From positions 1 to 49,976 of the forward strand of contig JALSTI010000175.1 in the NCBI GenBank assembly GCA_026983795.1: DNA of 49,976 nt. The letters run 5' to 3'. The notes under the pieces were generated by a model. It was not told the origin of the DNA, did no database searches, and saw nothing but the letters and a program-made list of their open reading frames with translations. This DNA comes from Melioribacteraceae bacterium (GTDB lineage Bacteria > Bacteroidota > Ignavibacteria > Ignavibacteriales > Melioribacteraceae). A program made the translations under genes and the position numbers. Each line of letters begins with the position of its first letter. Position 1 is the first letter of the stretch. Below, one piece after another: positions 25,710-33,655 of the stretch.

Positions 25710-26114
25710 ATGCAAGATTCAGTTTCTTCAAAGCCGAAATTATTAGTCGTTGAAGACGATTATGAAAATCAAAAATTTTTACAGATTTTCTTAAAACGAA
25801 AATTTGATCTTGAAATTTGCGATTCTGCCGAAACATTTTACGAAAAATTAGATCAGTCAAAATTCGATATAATCCTGATGGATATTTCCTTAAGGGGTAA
25901 AAAAGACGGTTTACAATTAACCCGCGAACTGCGTGCAACCGAAGAGTATAAAAACTTGCCTATAGTTGGTCTTTCCGCCCATGCATTTCAAAAAGATAAA
26001 GATAATGCATACAGCGCCGGAGTAGATGTGTTTTTAACTAAACCTGTCCAAAATGACGTGTTGATGGATACTTTGGTAAAAACGCTCGAGGAAAAGTCTG
26101 GCATTAAAGCTTAA
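25710..26114 (+). CDS. stand-alone CheY-like response regulator receiver
   Basis: This 134-residue single-domain receiver has acidic Asp16 and Asp17 (VVEDD), phospho-acceptor Asp58 (ILMDISL), Ser89 (GLSA) and Lys111 (LTKPV), all in the expected places. No output domain follows. GAGG lies nine bases before the ATG. No histidine kinase is in the window, so it is an orphan regulator that probably acts by protein-protein contact. A hairpin terminator follows within 60 bases, indicating a monocistronic gene. The LRGKKDGLQL segment after Asp58 is typical of receivers found in multi-step relays. Confidence 0.93.
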   Translation: MQDSVSSKPKLLVVEDDYENQKFLQIFLKRKFDLEICDSAETFYEKLDQSKFDIILMDISLRGKKDGLQLTRELRATEEYKNLPIVGLSAHAFQKDKDNAYSAGVDVFLTKPVQNDVLMDTLVKTLEEKSGIKA

Positions 26115-26141
26115 TCAACTTCCCTCCTCAATTTTGTATTC

Positions 26142-26181
26142 GACTTTTGTAATTTTTTTAAAAGTCCGGCTTTTTCTATTT
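26142..26181 (+). terminator. probable terminator of the receiver gene
   Basis: GACTTTT (26142-26148) pairs with AAAAGTC (26160-26166), followed by CGGCTTTTTCTATTT. It lies about 30 bases past the stop codon. The stem is AT-rich, so the strength is uncertain. Confidence 0.4.
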
Positions 26182-26342
26182 AAACAAAATCTATCCGCCT
26201 CCGCGGTAAACAAGTTTCTTTTTCCTGCAAAAATACTTTCCCGGATAATTTACTTTTCAAGGAAATAGTGATAAGTTTAATTATATAAAATGTAACTTAT
26301 TATGCTAATCTTGCGTCTAAAACTTAAAAAAACAGGTGCAAT

Positions 26343-27212
26343 ATGAAAAAAGTTATTCTTCTTTTAGTTTTATGTTTAACAATAGGAACAACGGCACAAG
26401 ACAAAAAACAAGACGGTTACTTCGGACCTTCGGATTACTCGGAAAATTCCCGTCCTTTTATTCAATTGGATTATGGAATCAGTTTCTTCAGACATAAAAA
26501 ATTTCCGCCCGAATTTAATTACCCCGGCATTGGCGAAATAAAAGTGGGATATACACATTTAAGCGAGCATAAATCCAAAACAATTATGGAAATGCGGGAT
26601 AATTTCCTCTTTGCCGGAAATCAATCGACTGATTTAAGCATTAAAACCGTAAATGGATTGAAAGTAAAACCGGAAGGATGGCGTTTTGGCGTTGGATTTA
26701 AAGACGCACTGGGATACAGAATAAATAATTTTTATATTCTTCCTTACACACAAATGTCATTATTCTGGACGAACGCAAAAATTAAATTACCGGATATCGT
26801 TCAATATTCTAACGATCCGGTTATCACAAAATCGGTAAACGATATAGCCGGCAGATACAACGGCGATTTTAAATTCGGCACAATTGCAGAAGGCGGTATA
26901 GATTTCAGATTCGGATCAATGGTTTCAATTATTCCTTCCTTTGAAACAGGAGTAATTTTTCCTAAACACCTTGTATGGAAACAAATGGGAAGTTTTATGA
27001 TGGAAGAAATGGGAGTTGTGGCAATTGATTATTTTGTGGAAGAGGTGGTTTCCTCTTCACCCATCGCCGCACCTATTGTTAACTTTTTACTTAAAAACGG
27101 TTTTACGTACGCATTTTACCAGCTAAAAAGAGATAAGATGAATTGGCCGTTCGAATCGGAAGCTCCGCTGACATACGAATCATTTAAAATAGGACTAAAA
27201 TTCTCTTTTTAA
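26343..27212 (+). CDS. secreted beta-barrel-like protein of unknown function
   Basis: This 289-residue protein has a signal peptide (1-18, ending TTAQ) and a charged linker (DKKQDG). Alternating hydrophobic strands follow, such as FIQLDYGISFF, EIKVGYTHL, WRFGVGFKDALGYRI and FKFGTIAEGGIDFRFG. The chain ends SFKIGLKFSF, with a terminal Phe as in outer-membrane barrels recognised by BAM. AGGTG precedes the ATG closely. I do not recognise a named family. It sits alone between a receiver gene and a broken lipoprotein gene, and a terminator follows. Confidence 0.72.
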   Translation: MKKVILLLVLCLTIGTTAQDKKQDGYFGPSDYSENSRPFIQLDYGISFFRHKKFPPEFNYPGIGEIKVGYTHLSEHKSKTIMEMRDNFLFAGNQSTDLSIKTVNGLKVKPEGWRFGVGFKDALGYRINNFYILPYTQMSLFWTNAKIKLPDIVQYSNDPVITKSVNDIAGRYNGDFKFGTIAEGGIDFRFGSMVSIIPSFETGVIFPKHLVWKQMGSFMMEEMGVVAIDYFVEEVVSSSPIAAPIVNFLLKNGFTYAFYQLKRDKMNWPFESEAPLTYESFKIGLKFSF

Positions 27213-27524
27213 TAGAAAACGCAAACATAAACTGGCGGATCAATCTTTAATCTTTAATATTATTTTTTAAACGGAACTATCTTTTAAGTCCGGATGGTTC
27301 CTTAAGTTTTTTTTAATTGTTTTAAAATACTTTATAACTTTCCTTAATTGCTAACGCTGCACCGGGGGAAATCCAACATACACTTAATCAACCTTTTACA
27401 TTTCCATTGCTTTTTTATTATTAAGTATTTACATTATTCATAGGTTTCGGCATTGTATGATATTCTATGGATACAACTACAAGTTATTCATTACAATGCT
27501 AACATTACAAAAGGAGAAAATAAG
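27213..27524. other. non-coding gap between the barrel gene and the Asp-box lipoprotein gene
   Basis: Apart from the terminator at 27273-27320 and the ribosome binding site AAGGAG at 27511-27516, this 312-base gap shows no gene or repeat. A frame continues upstream of the lipoprotein ATG, but its extra residues lack a plausible start signal and would mask the lipoprotein signal. Confidence 0.4.
27273..27320 (+). terminator. Rho-independent terminator after the barrel gene
   Basis: GGAACTATC (27273-27281) pairs with GATGGTTCC (27293-27301) at 8 of 9 positions plus a G-T pair, followed by TTAAGTTTTTTTTAATTG. It lies about 60 bases after the stop codon. Confidence 0.55.
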
Positions 27525-28517
27525 ATGAAATACTTCTTCTTTCCGATTCTTCTTTTATATTTAGCCGGCTGCACCACACAAACTAATCCGGTTCGGTACG
27601 AAACCGTAAAAAGCAATATTGATTTCAATACTTATAATTGGAATTCTCTGAATTTTCCCAATAACGATATTGCCGGTAAGTATTCCAATATTGTCTTACA
27701 TATTTTTGTTAATTCCTTCAACGATATTTAGGCAAGTGATAATTCAAGCACGGTTTATTTGCGCACACATAACGACGGATATTGGAGAGTTGTTAAAAAA
27801 TATTATAACCTGGTTGGATTTATTTTTGTTGACAATTCCGGCAAAATACTTATAGGTGTTAACAGCGTTGAAGGAATGTTTGGTAGTTATATAGAAAGTC
27901 CAGACAATACGGCTAATATTTGGTCGGATGATTATACATCGCAAAACCGCATCAATAACTTAAAAATGTATAACGATACTTTATATTTAGCGAAATACGG
28001 AGGAGTAGCCGTATCGGGCGACGAAGGAAAAAATTGGGATGAACTTAGCAACTTTACAAATACCGATGTTACCGATTTTGCAATTAACAAAAATACCGGA
28101 AGCTTTTTTATTTCTACAATCAGTAAAGGTATTTTAAAATCCGGCGATAAAGGAAAAACATGGAAGCAAACCGGTTTTAAAAACCGGCCGTTTTATTCAC
28201 TTTCCTCCAGCAATAACGAATATATCTGCGCTTTGTCCGGTAAATTATTTATTACAAAAGACGACGGAAATAGCTGGAATGAATTACAAATTGGAGAACC
28301 GGCAACCTTAATTTTGAGTTTTACTTTTACTTCAAAAGATTATTTGGTTGCAGGAACAGAGAATGACGGGATTTTTGTATCTGAAAATTATGGAAATATT
28401 TGGGAAAACAAGGGATTGAAAAATTATAAAATATATTCTTTACGCGTTGATTCTGACAATTATATTTATGCCGGAACCGAATCCCATGGGATTTTAAAAA
28501 GTAAAAACCCGTTATAA
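27525..28517 (+). pseudogene. Asp-box (BNR-like) beta-propeller lipoprotein interrupted by one in-frame TAG
   Basis: Reading starts at an ATG with AAGGAG eight bases upstream and gives a lipoprotein signal ending LAGC (Cys16). After residue 68 the frame meets TAG (27729-27731). It then continues in the same frame for 261 more codons to TAA at 28515-28517. The downstream part has Asp-box motifs S-x-D-x-G-x-T-W in four forms: SGDEGKNW, SGDKGKTW, TKDDGNSW and SENYGNIW. The TAG falls inside a VNSFNDI-x-AS segment where relatives have NGDIFAGT-like text, so one residue was replaced by a stop. The downstream piece has only a TTG start without a ribosome binding site, so re-initiation is unlikely. 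Secreted Asp-box proteins are common in this lineage; the ligand is unknown. Confidence 0.75.
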
Positions 28518-28852
28518 AAACAAATCATATAATAATAATGTAAAAAATCGCTGTAACTTTAAGTTATAAATATTATATTTTTAATTTTTTCGATCAATAA
28601 CTTTTCCGTTATTTCATTTCCAATTTCAATGAAATTAAGATATTTAAATTTACACCGTCCTTTACTTGCTACTAAGCAAAGTTATAATCCGCAAAAAAAA
28701 AGACATTATAACTTATTTTGATAAAATTAATTCTATAAATATCAACTTAAAATTTTTCTTGTTTGGAACGGTATTTTTCATAATATTTCGAGAGAATTTA
28801 ATAACCAATCAACAAAGTTGGTTTAAACAAATAATTCAGGGGGATGATAACC
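28518..28852. other. non-coding gap before the HEGFH protein gene
   Basis: This is a 335-base, very AT-rich gap. A short open frame that begins here (28666) runs into the next gene in another phase and has no coding features. I see no repeats or strong hairpins. AGGGGG at 28838-28843 is the ribosome binding site of the next gene. Confidence 0.4.
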
Positions 28853-30430
28853 ATGAAGAAAATAATATCGTTAAACAAAGTTTTCCTTCCCTTAATAATT
28901 TCTATATTTTTCTTTACCAATATTTTATGCCAGACGAAACTTTCCACGGAAAAACTTACACTACTTAAAGTAGTAGCAGGAATCAATTTTACTTTTAAAA
29001 ACTATGCTGATGAAATTTGGCCCGGTTATAACTTGTCAAAAGAACCTTACATAGCTTATATGCCAAACGATTTCGTACTTTTTGTAAACGGGAAAAATGC
29101 TCCGGACGGATTTGAACCTTATCCTTCCGGTTGGCCGGATCTTGGCGCCAAAGCTTTTATCCATTATGGAGTTTACCGTAATCTTATTGGGCAATTTACA
29201 TTTAATTTTCAGATCGATTCAATAAAAACTTTTGCCATGGGAATGCCGGAAAATCTGCTCTTCTCCTTTAAAAATCCTTCGTACACTTTACTAAGTACAA
29301 CAATTCACGAGGGATTTCATCAATATCAACATAATCATTTCGGTGAAATTCCTTGGGCAAGGGAAGAATTGTATCCTATCCTCGATACGGAAAATACCGC
29401 TCTTGCATCTTTGGAAATGCTGATTTTAAAAGACGCTTTGAATGCTATGTTCAACAATAATACAGGCAAGATGGAAAAACTGGTTAAAGAATTTGCAGCG
29501 GTAAGAAATTTCCGTTGGAAGCATGCCGATAAATACGTGCGTAAATATGAGCAAGGGCAGGAAATAAACGAAGGAACTGCAAGGTATGTGGAAATGAAAG
29601 CAATGGATTGTTTTTTAAAATTGGATACCGTTAAAATTCATAATCAATTACTTAGAAAAATTAAAGCGGATATGTTTGGAATGACCATAAAACATTTATT
29701 GTTTAACGATATGGATGCCAGATTAACCGGATTAGCCGTAGCGCCGGAAGATATGCTGCGAAACAGGATATATCCTGTAGGCGCCGCTCTCGGCTTTCTT
29801 CTCGACCGTTTAAATATCGATTGGAAAATGAAATTTCAAGCCGCAGGTTCCGGAATTTCGTTCCCAGATTTGTTAATCAAGTATTTTAAACCCGATTCAG
29901 CGCAACTTTCATCTCTTCTTGAAAAAGCGAAAACCGATTATCATTATCCGGATATTGTATCATCCGCAAAAAATTTAATCAATGAATATTTTGCCGGTTA
30001 CCAAAACGCTCTCAAAAAATTTAATCGTCAAAAAGGAATTAGAATTGAAATAAATTTATCCAATAACGGACTTCAAAGATTCCGTTCTACAAAAAATAAA
30101 AAGTGGACTGTCGATAACGGTAAAAAATTACTTTGTTTGCACTTTAATCTTTATTCACTTAAGTCATTAAATAAGAAAAAGTTATCATTAGAAACACACG
30201 ACAAAGCAATCTTAGACGAAAACGATTGGGTAAAAAGAAGAAAGAAAGTCGTATTTTTTGCAAACCATGTATCATCATTGTTAATTGATAATACACCGGT
30301 AGAATTGACAAACCAGATTAACCGTAAGTTCAACAAAATAAAAATTGAGGGTGATAAGTTTAAATTTGAATCGGAATACGCCGGCACTTTTTCATTTAAG
30401 AAAAATATTTTAGTAATTAATTTGAATTAG
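28853..30430 (+). CDS. secreted putative zinc metallopeptidase (HEGFH) of unrecognised family
   Basis: This 525-residue protein has a signal peptide (1-26, ending ILCQ). STTIHEGFHQYQ (148-159) contains a metal-binding HExxH motif, His152-Glu153-Gly-Phe-His156. About 85 residues later NEGTARYVEMKA (239-250) offers Glu240 or Glu247 as the third, gluzincin-style ligand. YPVGAALGFLLDRL (308-321) is another helix of the kind that packs behind such sites. The last 120 residues look like beta strands and may form a separate domain. I chose the ATG at 28853, nine bases after AGGGGG; an ATG at 28844 directly abuts that site. I cannot name a family. Activity is inferred from motif geometry only. Confidence 0.75.
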   Translation: MKKIISLNKVFLPLIISIFFFTNILCQTKLSTEKLTLLKVVAGINFTFKNYADEIWPGYNLSKEPYIAYMPNDFVLFVNGKNAPDGFEPYPSGWPDLGAKAFIHYGVYRNLIGQFTFNFQIDSIKTFAMGMPENLLFSFKNPSYTLLSTTIHEGFHQYQHNHFGEIPWAREELYPILDTENTALASLEMLILKDALNAMFNNNTGKMEKLVKEFAAVRNFRWKHADKYVRKYEQGQEINEGTARYVEMKAMDCFLKLDTVKIHNQLLRKIKADMFGMTIKHLLFNDMDARLTGLAVAPEDMLRNRIYPVGAALGFLLDRLNIDWKMKFQAAGSGISFPDLLIKYFKPDSAQLSSLLEKAKTDYHYPDIVSSAKNLINEYFAGYQNALKKFNRQKGIRIEINLSNNGLQRFRSTKNKKWTVDNGKKLLCLHFNLYSLKSLNKKKLSLETHDKAILDENDWVKRRKKVVFFANHVSSLLIDNTPVELTNQINRKFNKIKIEGDKFKFESEYAGTFSFKKNILVINLN

Positions 30431-30564
30431 TACAACATATTTACCATAAAATAAACGGTTGATAGTTTTTCTACGACGGTATTTACGAAAATAATCAGGA
30501 CTGCAATAAAACTTTAGAACGGAATTAATAAATTGTTATAATTTTTATTCACGGTTATTTTTAT

Positions 30565-31647
30565 TTAATCCGAAGCTCTGTGCGCTACTCTAAACTTTTT
30601 AGTTTTAATAATTTTCACCACTTCCCATTTTGCTTGTGGATTTATACAATTCCTGTTTTCATCTATACATTTTAAGTAATATAAAACCTTCCGTTCATAT
30701 TTTTTAAGCCAACCTTTTTGCCATGCAATACGGCAAAAATCCGCTGTTTTGTAGGGAGCGCCGCTTGCGCCGTGAAAATAAAATATTCTTTTTACATTAA
30801 ACGGAAAATTCTTTTGATCCAAAAGAGTTGAATACTGGCTCGAATCATTTTTGGAATGTATAAAATGACCGAAAATTTTTTGCGTTCCGTAACTTTCCAA
30901 AAATTTCCGCCAATCCGATGTTTGATTGCCGTCATATTGATCGCACATTATTTGAACGTTTTTCGTATTTTTCAAAACTTTGCTGTAAGCAGAGCCATAA
31001 GTAACAGGAGGTAAAAAAGAATAAAACCAGCTCGGGCTATGGTAACTTGCCATTATTAAAAACGAATTTTTTCGTTTAAATTTAAGATATTTTGAAATCT
31101 TTATTAATTCACCGGGCGTAAAAACGTCATCTTCCAACGGTTCGTCTATATAATAAAATTTAACATCAACAACATCAATAATTTTTTTAATTTCCTCAAC
31201 AGATTTATCTTTTGGAAGAGCCGCTAATATTCCATCTTTTGTAAATCCGTTTCTCAACGCCATATCAACCGATTGTTTTTTTGCAAGCACAACAATTCCG
31301 TTGAAACCCCATTTTTTATTATACTCGTTAATGAATGCAAACTTTTTATTTCCACAACATTCAGGCCAAAATCCTATTACTTTACCGGCTTCATTCTCAT
31401 ATTTTTCAAATTCCCAGCGGCTCAATATTTTAATATTATCAGTCAAGTTTTTGTCTTTATCAAGAACAGATAAAAATTCTCCGGTTCTCAGTGTATCCTT
31501 CTTTTTGATTGGATAAGGTAAATTATTAGCAGCTATTCCACTTCTTTGCGCGGATTTATTCTGCATATCCATATTTTTACAATAATCCAACAGGAACATG
31601 GAAATTAGAATTATAATAACTATAAGTATTCGTTTGAACAGTGCCAT
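30565..31647 (-). CDS. exported protein of unknown function, possible TIM-barrel fold
   Basis: This 360-residue protein has an N-terminal hydrophobic segment (6-20) followed by Cys23. The lipobox-like LDYC is atypical, so lipidation is uncertain. The mature part alternates strands and helices: GFNGIVVLAKKQSVDMA, DVKFYYIDEPLED, FLIMASYHSPSWF, VQIMCDQYDG and RIFYFHGASGAP. The acidic pair in YYIDEPLED and the aromatic strand ends resemble glycoside-hydrolase-like TIM barrels, but no family signature is recognised. It is monocistronic, flanked by 134 bases on the left and 463 bases on the right. Export is fairly sure; enzymatic function is a guess. Confidence 0.65.
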   Translation of the reverse strand: MALFKRILIVIIILISMFLLDYCKNMDMQNKSAQRSGIAANNLPYPIKKKDTLRTGEFLSVLDKDKNLTDNIKILSRWEFEKYENEAGKVIGFWPECCGNKKFAFINEYNKKWGFNGIVVLAKKQSVDMALRNGFTKDGILAALPKDKSVEEIKKIIDVVDVKFYYIDEPLEDDVFTPGELIKISKYLKFKRKNSFLIMASYHSPSWFYSFLPPVTYGSAYSKVLKNTKNVQIMCDQYDGNQTSDWRKFLESYGTQKIFGHFIHSKNDSSQYSTLLDQKNFPFNVKRIFYFHGASGAPYKTADFCRIAWQKGWLKKYERKVLYYLKCIDENRNCINPQAKWEVVKIIKTKKFRVAHRASD

Positions 31648-32110
31648 AAACTAATTAAATGATTTGAAAAGTTTATTTTATAAATATAAGAATTAAAAAC
31701 AATAAAATGCTTAAAACAACCGGGCAATTTCCAATTAGTTTTTATATTTCCGGTGCAGTAAAACGTAACATTTAAAACATACTCAGATTACAAACAATCC
31801 TAACCAGGTTTATACAAAGAGTAATCAGAGTTTTGTAACAAAACGGATTACATAAAAGTTTTTTTTTGTTACATAAAAAACGCAGATTATGTTATAACTA
31901 TTTTCCAAAAAACTTACTATTATGAATTTGGAAATCAAAATTTTCATACCATATAAAATGTGTTCCGGAAATTTCTAATTAGGTGTTTGCTCACTCAAAT
32001 ATTTGGTCCAGGAATTCTCCCTTCCAACCATTACGGAAATTGCTAAGGAACACATTTTTTTATTTCTTTTAATTTATTTATATTAACGTTCGTTCACAAT
32101 TTGTTTTTTT
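31648..32110. other. 463-base divergent intergenic region with regulatory-looking dyads
   Basis: No gene is present. The region lies between the divergent exported-protein and tetR genes. It contains a nested dyad at 31821-31851: outer arms GTAATC and GATTAC, inner palindrome TTTTGT-A-ACAAAA at 31831-31843. TTACATAAAA is directly repeated at 31848-31857 and 31869-31878, 21 bases apart (two helical turns). GATTAC or GATTAT recurs at 31786, 31846 and 31885. The right end holds the possible tetR promoter and operator. Confidence 0.4.
32079..32097 (+). promoter_or_regulatory. possible tetR promoter/operator
   Basis: TATATT (32079-32084) could be a -10 element and is abutted by AACGTTCGTTCAC (32085-32097), which contains the CGTTC repeats often seen in operators of FadR-like TetR proteins. 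It lies 13 bases before the tetR ATG. Autoregulation is inferred; there is no second perfect half-site. Confidence 0.3.
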
Positions 32111-32704
32111 ATGCCCGAAAAGAAAAACACAAAAGAGCTAATATTAAAAGCTGCATTAATGCAAATACAGGAAGCCGGTTATAACGGGACTTCTATCCGC
32201 GACATCGCAAAAAAGGTGGGAGTTCGGGAAAGTGCTATTTATAATCATTTCAAATCGAAAAGTGAAATTTTCGAGGAGATTATAAACAAACTAAAACCGG
32301 ATTCGGTAGCAAAAAAACTTTTAACCGACGCTTTGTTAGAAAAGCTGAATAATCCCGAATTATTCTTAAAGGAATTCGCGTTTAAAATTTTTACTTTTTG
32401 GCAATCGGAAAATGAACAATCGTTCATAAAGATAATTTTAATCGAGCAATCCCGAACTGTTAAAGAAATTGATTTATCATTAAAAAGTTACGTTGCTGAA
32501 TACATTGACTTGATAAAACTAATTTTTACTGAAATGATAAAACATAATTTTATAAAAAAAGAAGATCCGGAACTTTTAGCTATTTCTTTTTTTTCACCTT
32601 TGTTTTTTTACAGAATTACAAATAACAATGAATTGCTATCCCGAAAAGCAAAAAAATTTTTAGATAACCATGTGGCGTTTTTCTGGAGTTCGGTTAAAAA
32701 ATGA
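32111..32704 (+). CDS. TetR/AcrR family transcriptional regulator
   Basis: This 197-residue dimeric repressor-type protein has an N-terminal helix-turn-helix: GYNGTSIRDIAKKVGVRESAIYNHF spans about residues 20-44, with TSIRDIAKKVGV and ESAIYNHFKSK as its two halves. The C-terminal ligand domain is diverse and gives no ligand hint; its helix lengths resemble acyl-CoA-responsive members. Its TGA stop overlaps the ATG of the next gene (ATGA), so it is translationally coupled to a PLP-dependent dehydratase. No ribosome binding site is evident before the ATG; the leader is T-rich. Candidate operator elements lie immediately upstream. Confidence 0.9.
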   Translation: MPEKKNTKELILKAALMQIQEAGYNGTSIRDIAKKVGVRESAIYNHFKSKSEIFEEIINKLKPDSVAKKLLTDALLEKLNNPELFLKEFAFKIFTFWQSENEQSFIKIILIEQSRTVKEIDLSLKSYVAEYIDLIKLIFTEMIKHNFIKKEDPELLAISFFSPLFFYRITNNNELLSRKAKKFLDNHVAFFWSSVKK

Positions 32705-33648
32705 TTGAAATTCCATCGTCAATGGATATTCAAATTGCTTCGGAAAAAATTAAACCGTTCGTACACAGAACGCCCGTTTTTACTTCTCAATCAATTAACC
32801 GGATGTTTAAAACTCGATTATTTTTCAAATGCGAAAATTTTCAAAAAGTTGGAGCTTTTAAGTTCAGAGGAGCCATAAATTCCATTCTATCTTTAAATAA
32901 AAATGAATTAAAAAACGGGGTTGCCACTCATTCGTCGGGTAACCATGCCGCGGCTTTATCCTTAGCTGCAAGCGTTAAAAATTCTAAAGCATTTATAGTA
33001 ATGCCTAATAATGCACCTAAAATAAAAATAAATGCTGTAAAGGATTACGGCGCTGAAATAATTTTTTGCGAACCAACTCTGAAAGCAAGGGAAAGCGCTT
33101 TGGAAAAAGTAGTAAAGGATACCGGCGCAACTTTTATTCATCCTTATAATAATCTGAAAGTAATTGCAGGTCAAGCAACAGCTGCAAAGGAATTATTGGA
33201 AGAAACCGGTAATTTGGATTATCTGATGGCGCCGGTCGGCGGAGGCGGACTTTTAAGCGGAACAGCTCTTTCCGTTCATTATTTTTCCGGGAAAACGAAG
33301 GTCATAGGAGCAGAACCCAAAGGAGCCGACGATGCTTTCCGTTCGTTAAAAGCCGGAAAAATTATTCCATCCGTTAATCCGCAAACTATAGCCGACGGAC
33401 TTTTAACATCATTGGGAAATATAACTTTTCCGATTATTCAAAAATATGTTTCCGGAATAATAACGGTTAAAGAAAAAAGCATTATTCAAGCAATGAAATT
33501 GGTTTGGGAAAGGATGAAAATAATAATAGAACCTTCGGCTGCAGTTCCGCTTGCGGTTGTATTGGAAAATCAATCAGAATTTGAAAACCGGAATACCGGA
33601 ATTATTCTTTCCGGAGGGAATGTTGATTTGGAAAAACTTCCATGGTAA
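32701..33648 (+). CDS. PLP-dependent threonine/serine dehydratase (or serine racemase)
   Basis: This 315-residue fold-type II PLP enzyme carries the Schiff-base lysine Lys54 in GAFKFRGA and the substrate loop SSGNHAA (78-84). The phosphate-binding loop GGGGLLSG is at 181-188. There is no C-terminal ACT regulatory domain, so it belongs with catabolic threonine dehydratases or serine racemases, which make 2-oxobutyrate or pyruvate plus ammonia, or D-serine. Catabolic and racemase activities cannot be separated from sequence alone. It overlaps tetR by four bases, which suggests that the regulator senses a related metabolite. It ends seven bases before the convergent porV-like gene. Confidence 0.92.
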   Translation: MIEIPSSMDIQIASEKIKPFVHRTPVFTSQSINRMFKTRLFFKCENFQKVGAFKFRGAINSILSLNKNELKNGVATHSSGNHAAALSLAASVKNSKAFIVMPNNAPKIKINAVKDYGAEIIFCEPTLKARESALEKVVKDTGATFIHPYNNLKVIAGQATAAKELLEETGNLDYLMAPVGGGGLLSGTALSVHYFSGKTKVIGAEPKGADDAFRSLKAGKIIPSVNPQTIADGLLTSLGNITFPIIQKYVSGIITVKEKSIIQAMKLVWERMKIIIEPSAAVPLAVVLENQSEFENRNTGIILSGGNVDLEKLPW

Positions 33649-33655
33649 AACTTAC

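Noticed and set aside
27729-27731. Programmed recoding of TAG (for example pyrrolysine or a suppressor tRNA)
   Set aside because: TAG ends at least one intact gene here (30428-30430), no recoding structure is seen after the codon, and no pyl genes are present; a mutation is simpler.
28554-28566. Hairpin TAACTT-T-AAGTTA after the Asp-box gene
   Set aside because: A one-base loop cannot form; the string is a chance palindrome in AT-rich DNA.
28666-28968. 100-codon open frame before the HEGFH gene
   Set aside because: It overlaps the signal-peptide region of that gene in another phase, is rich in Ile/Asn/Phe as expected of random AT-rich DNA, and has no start signal.
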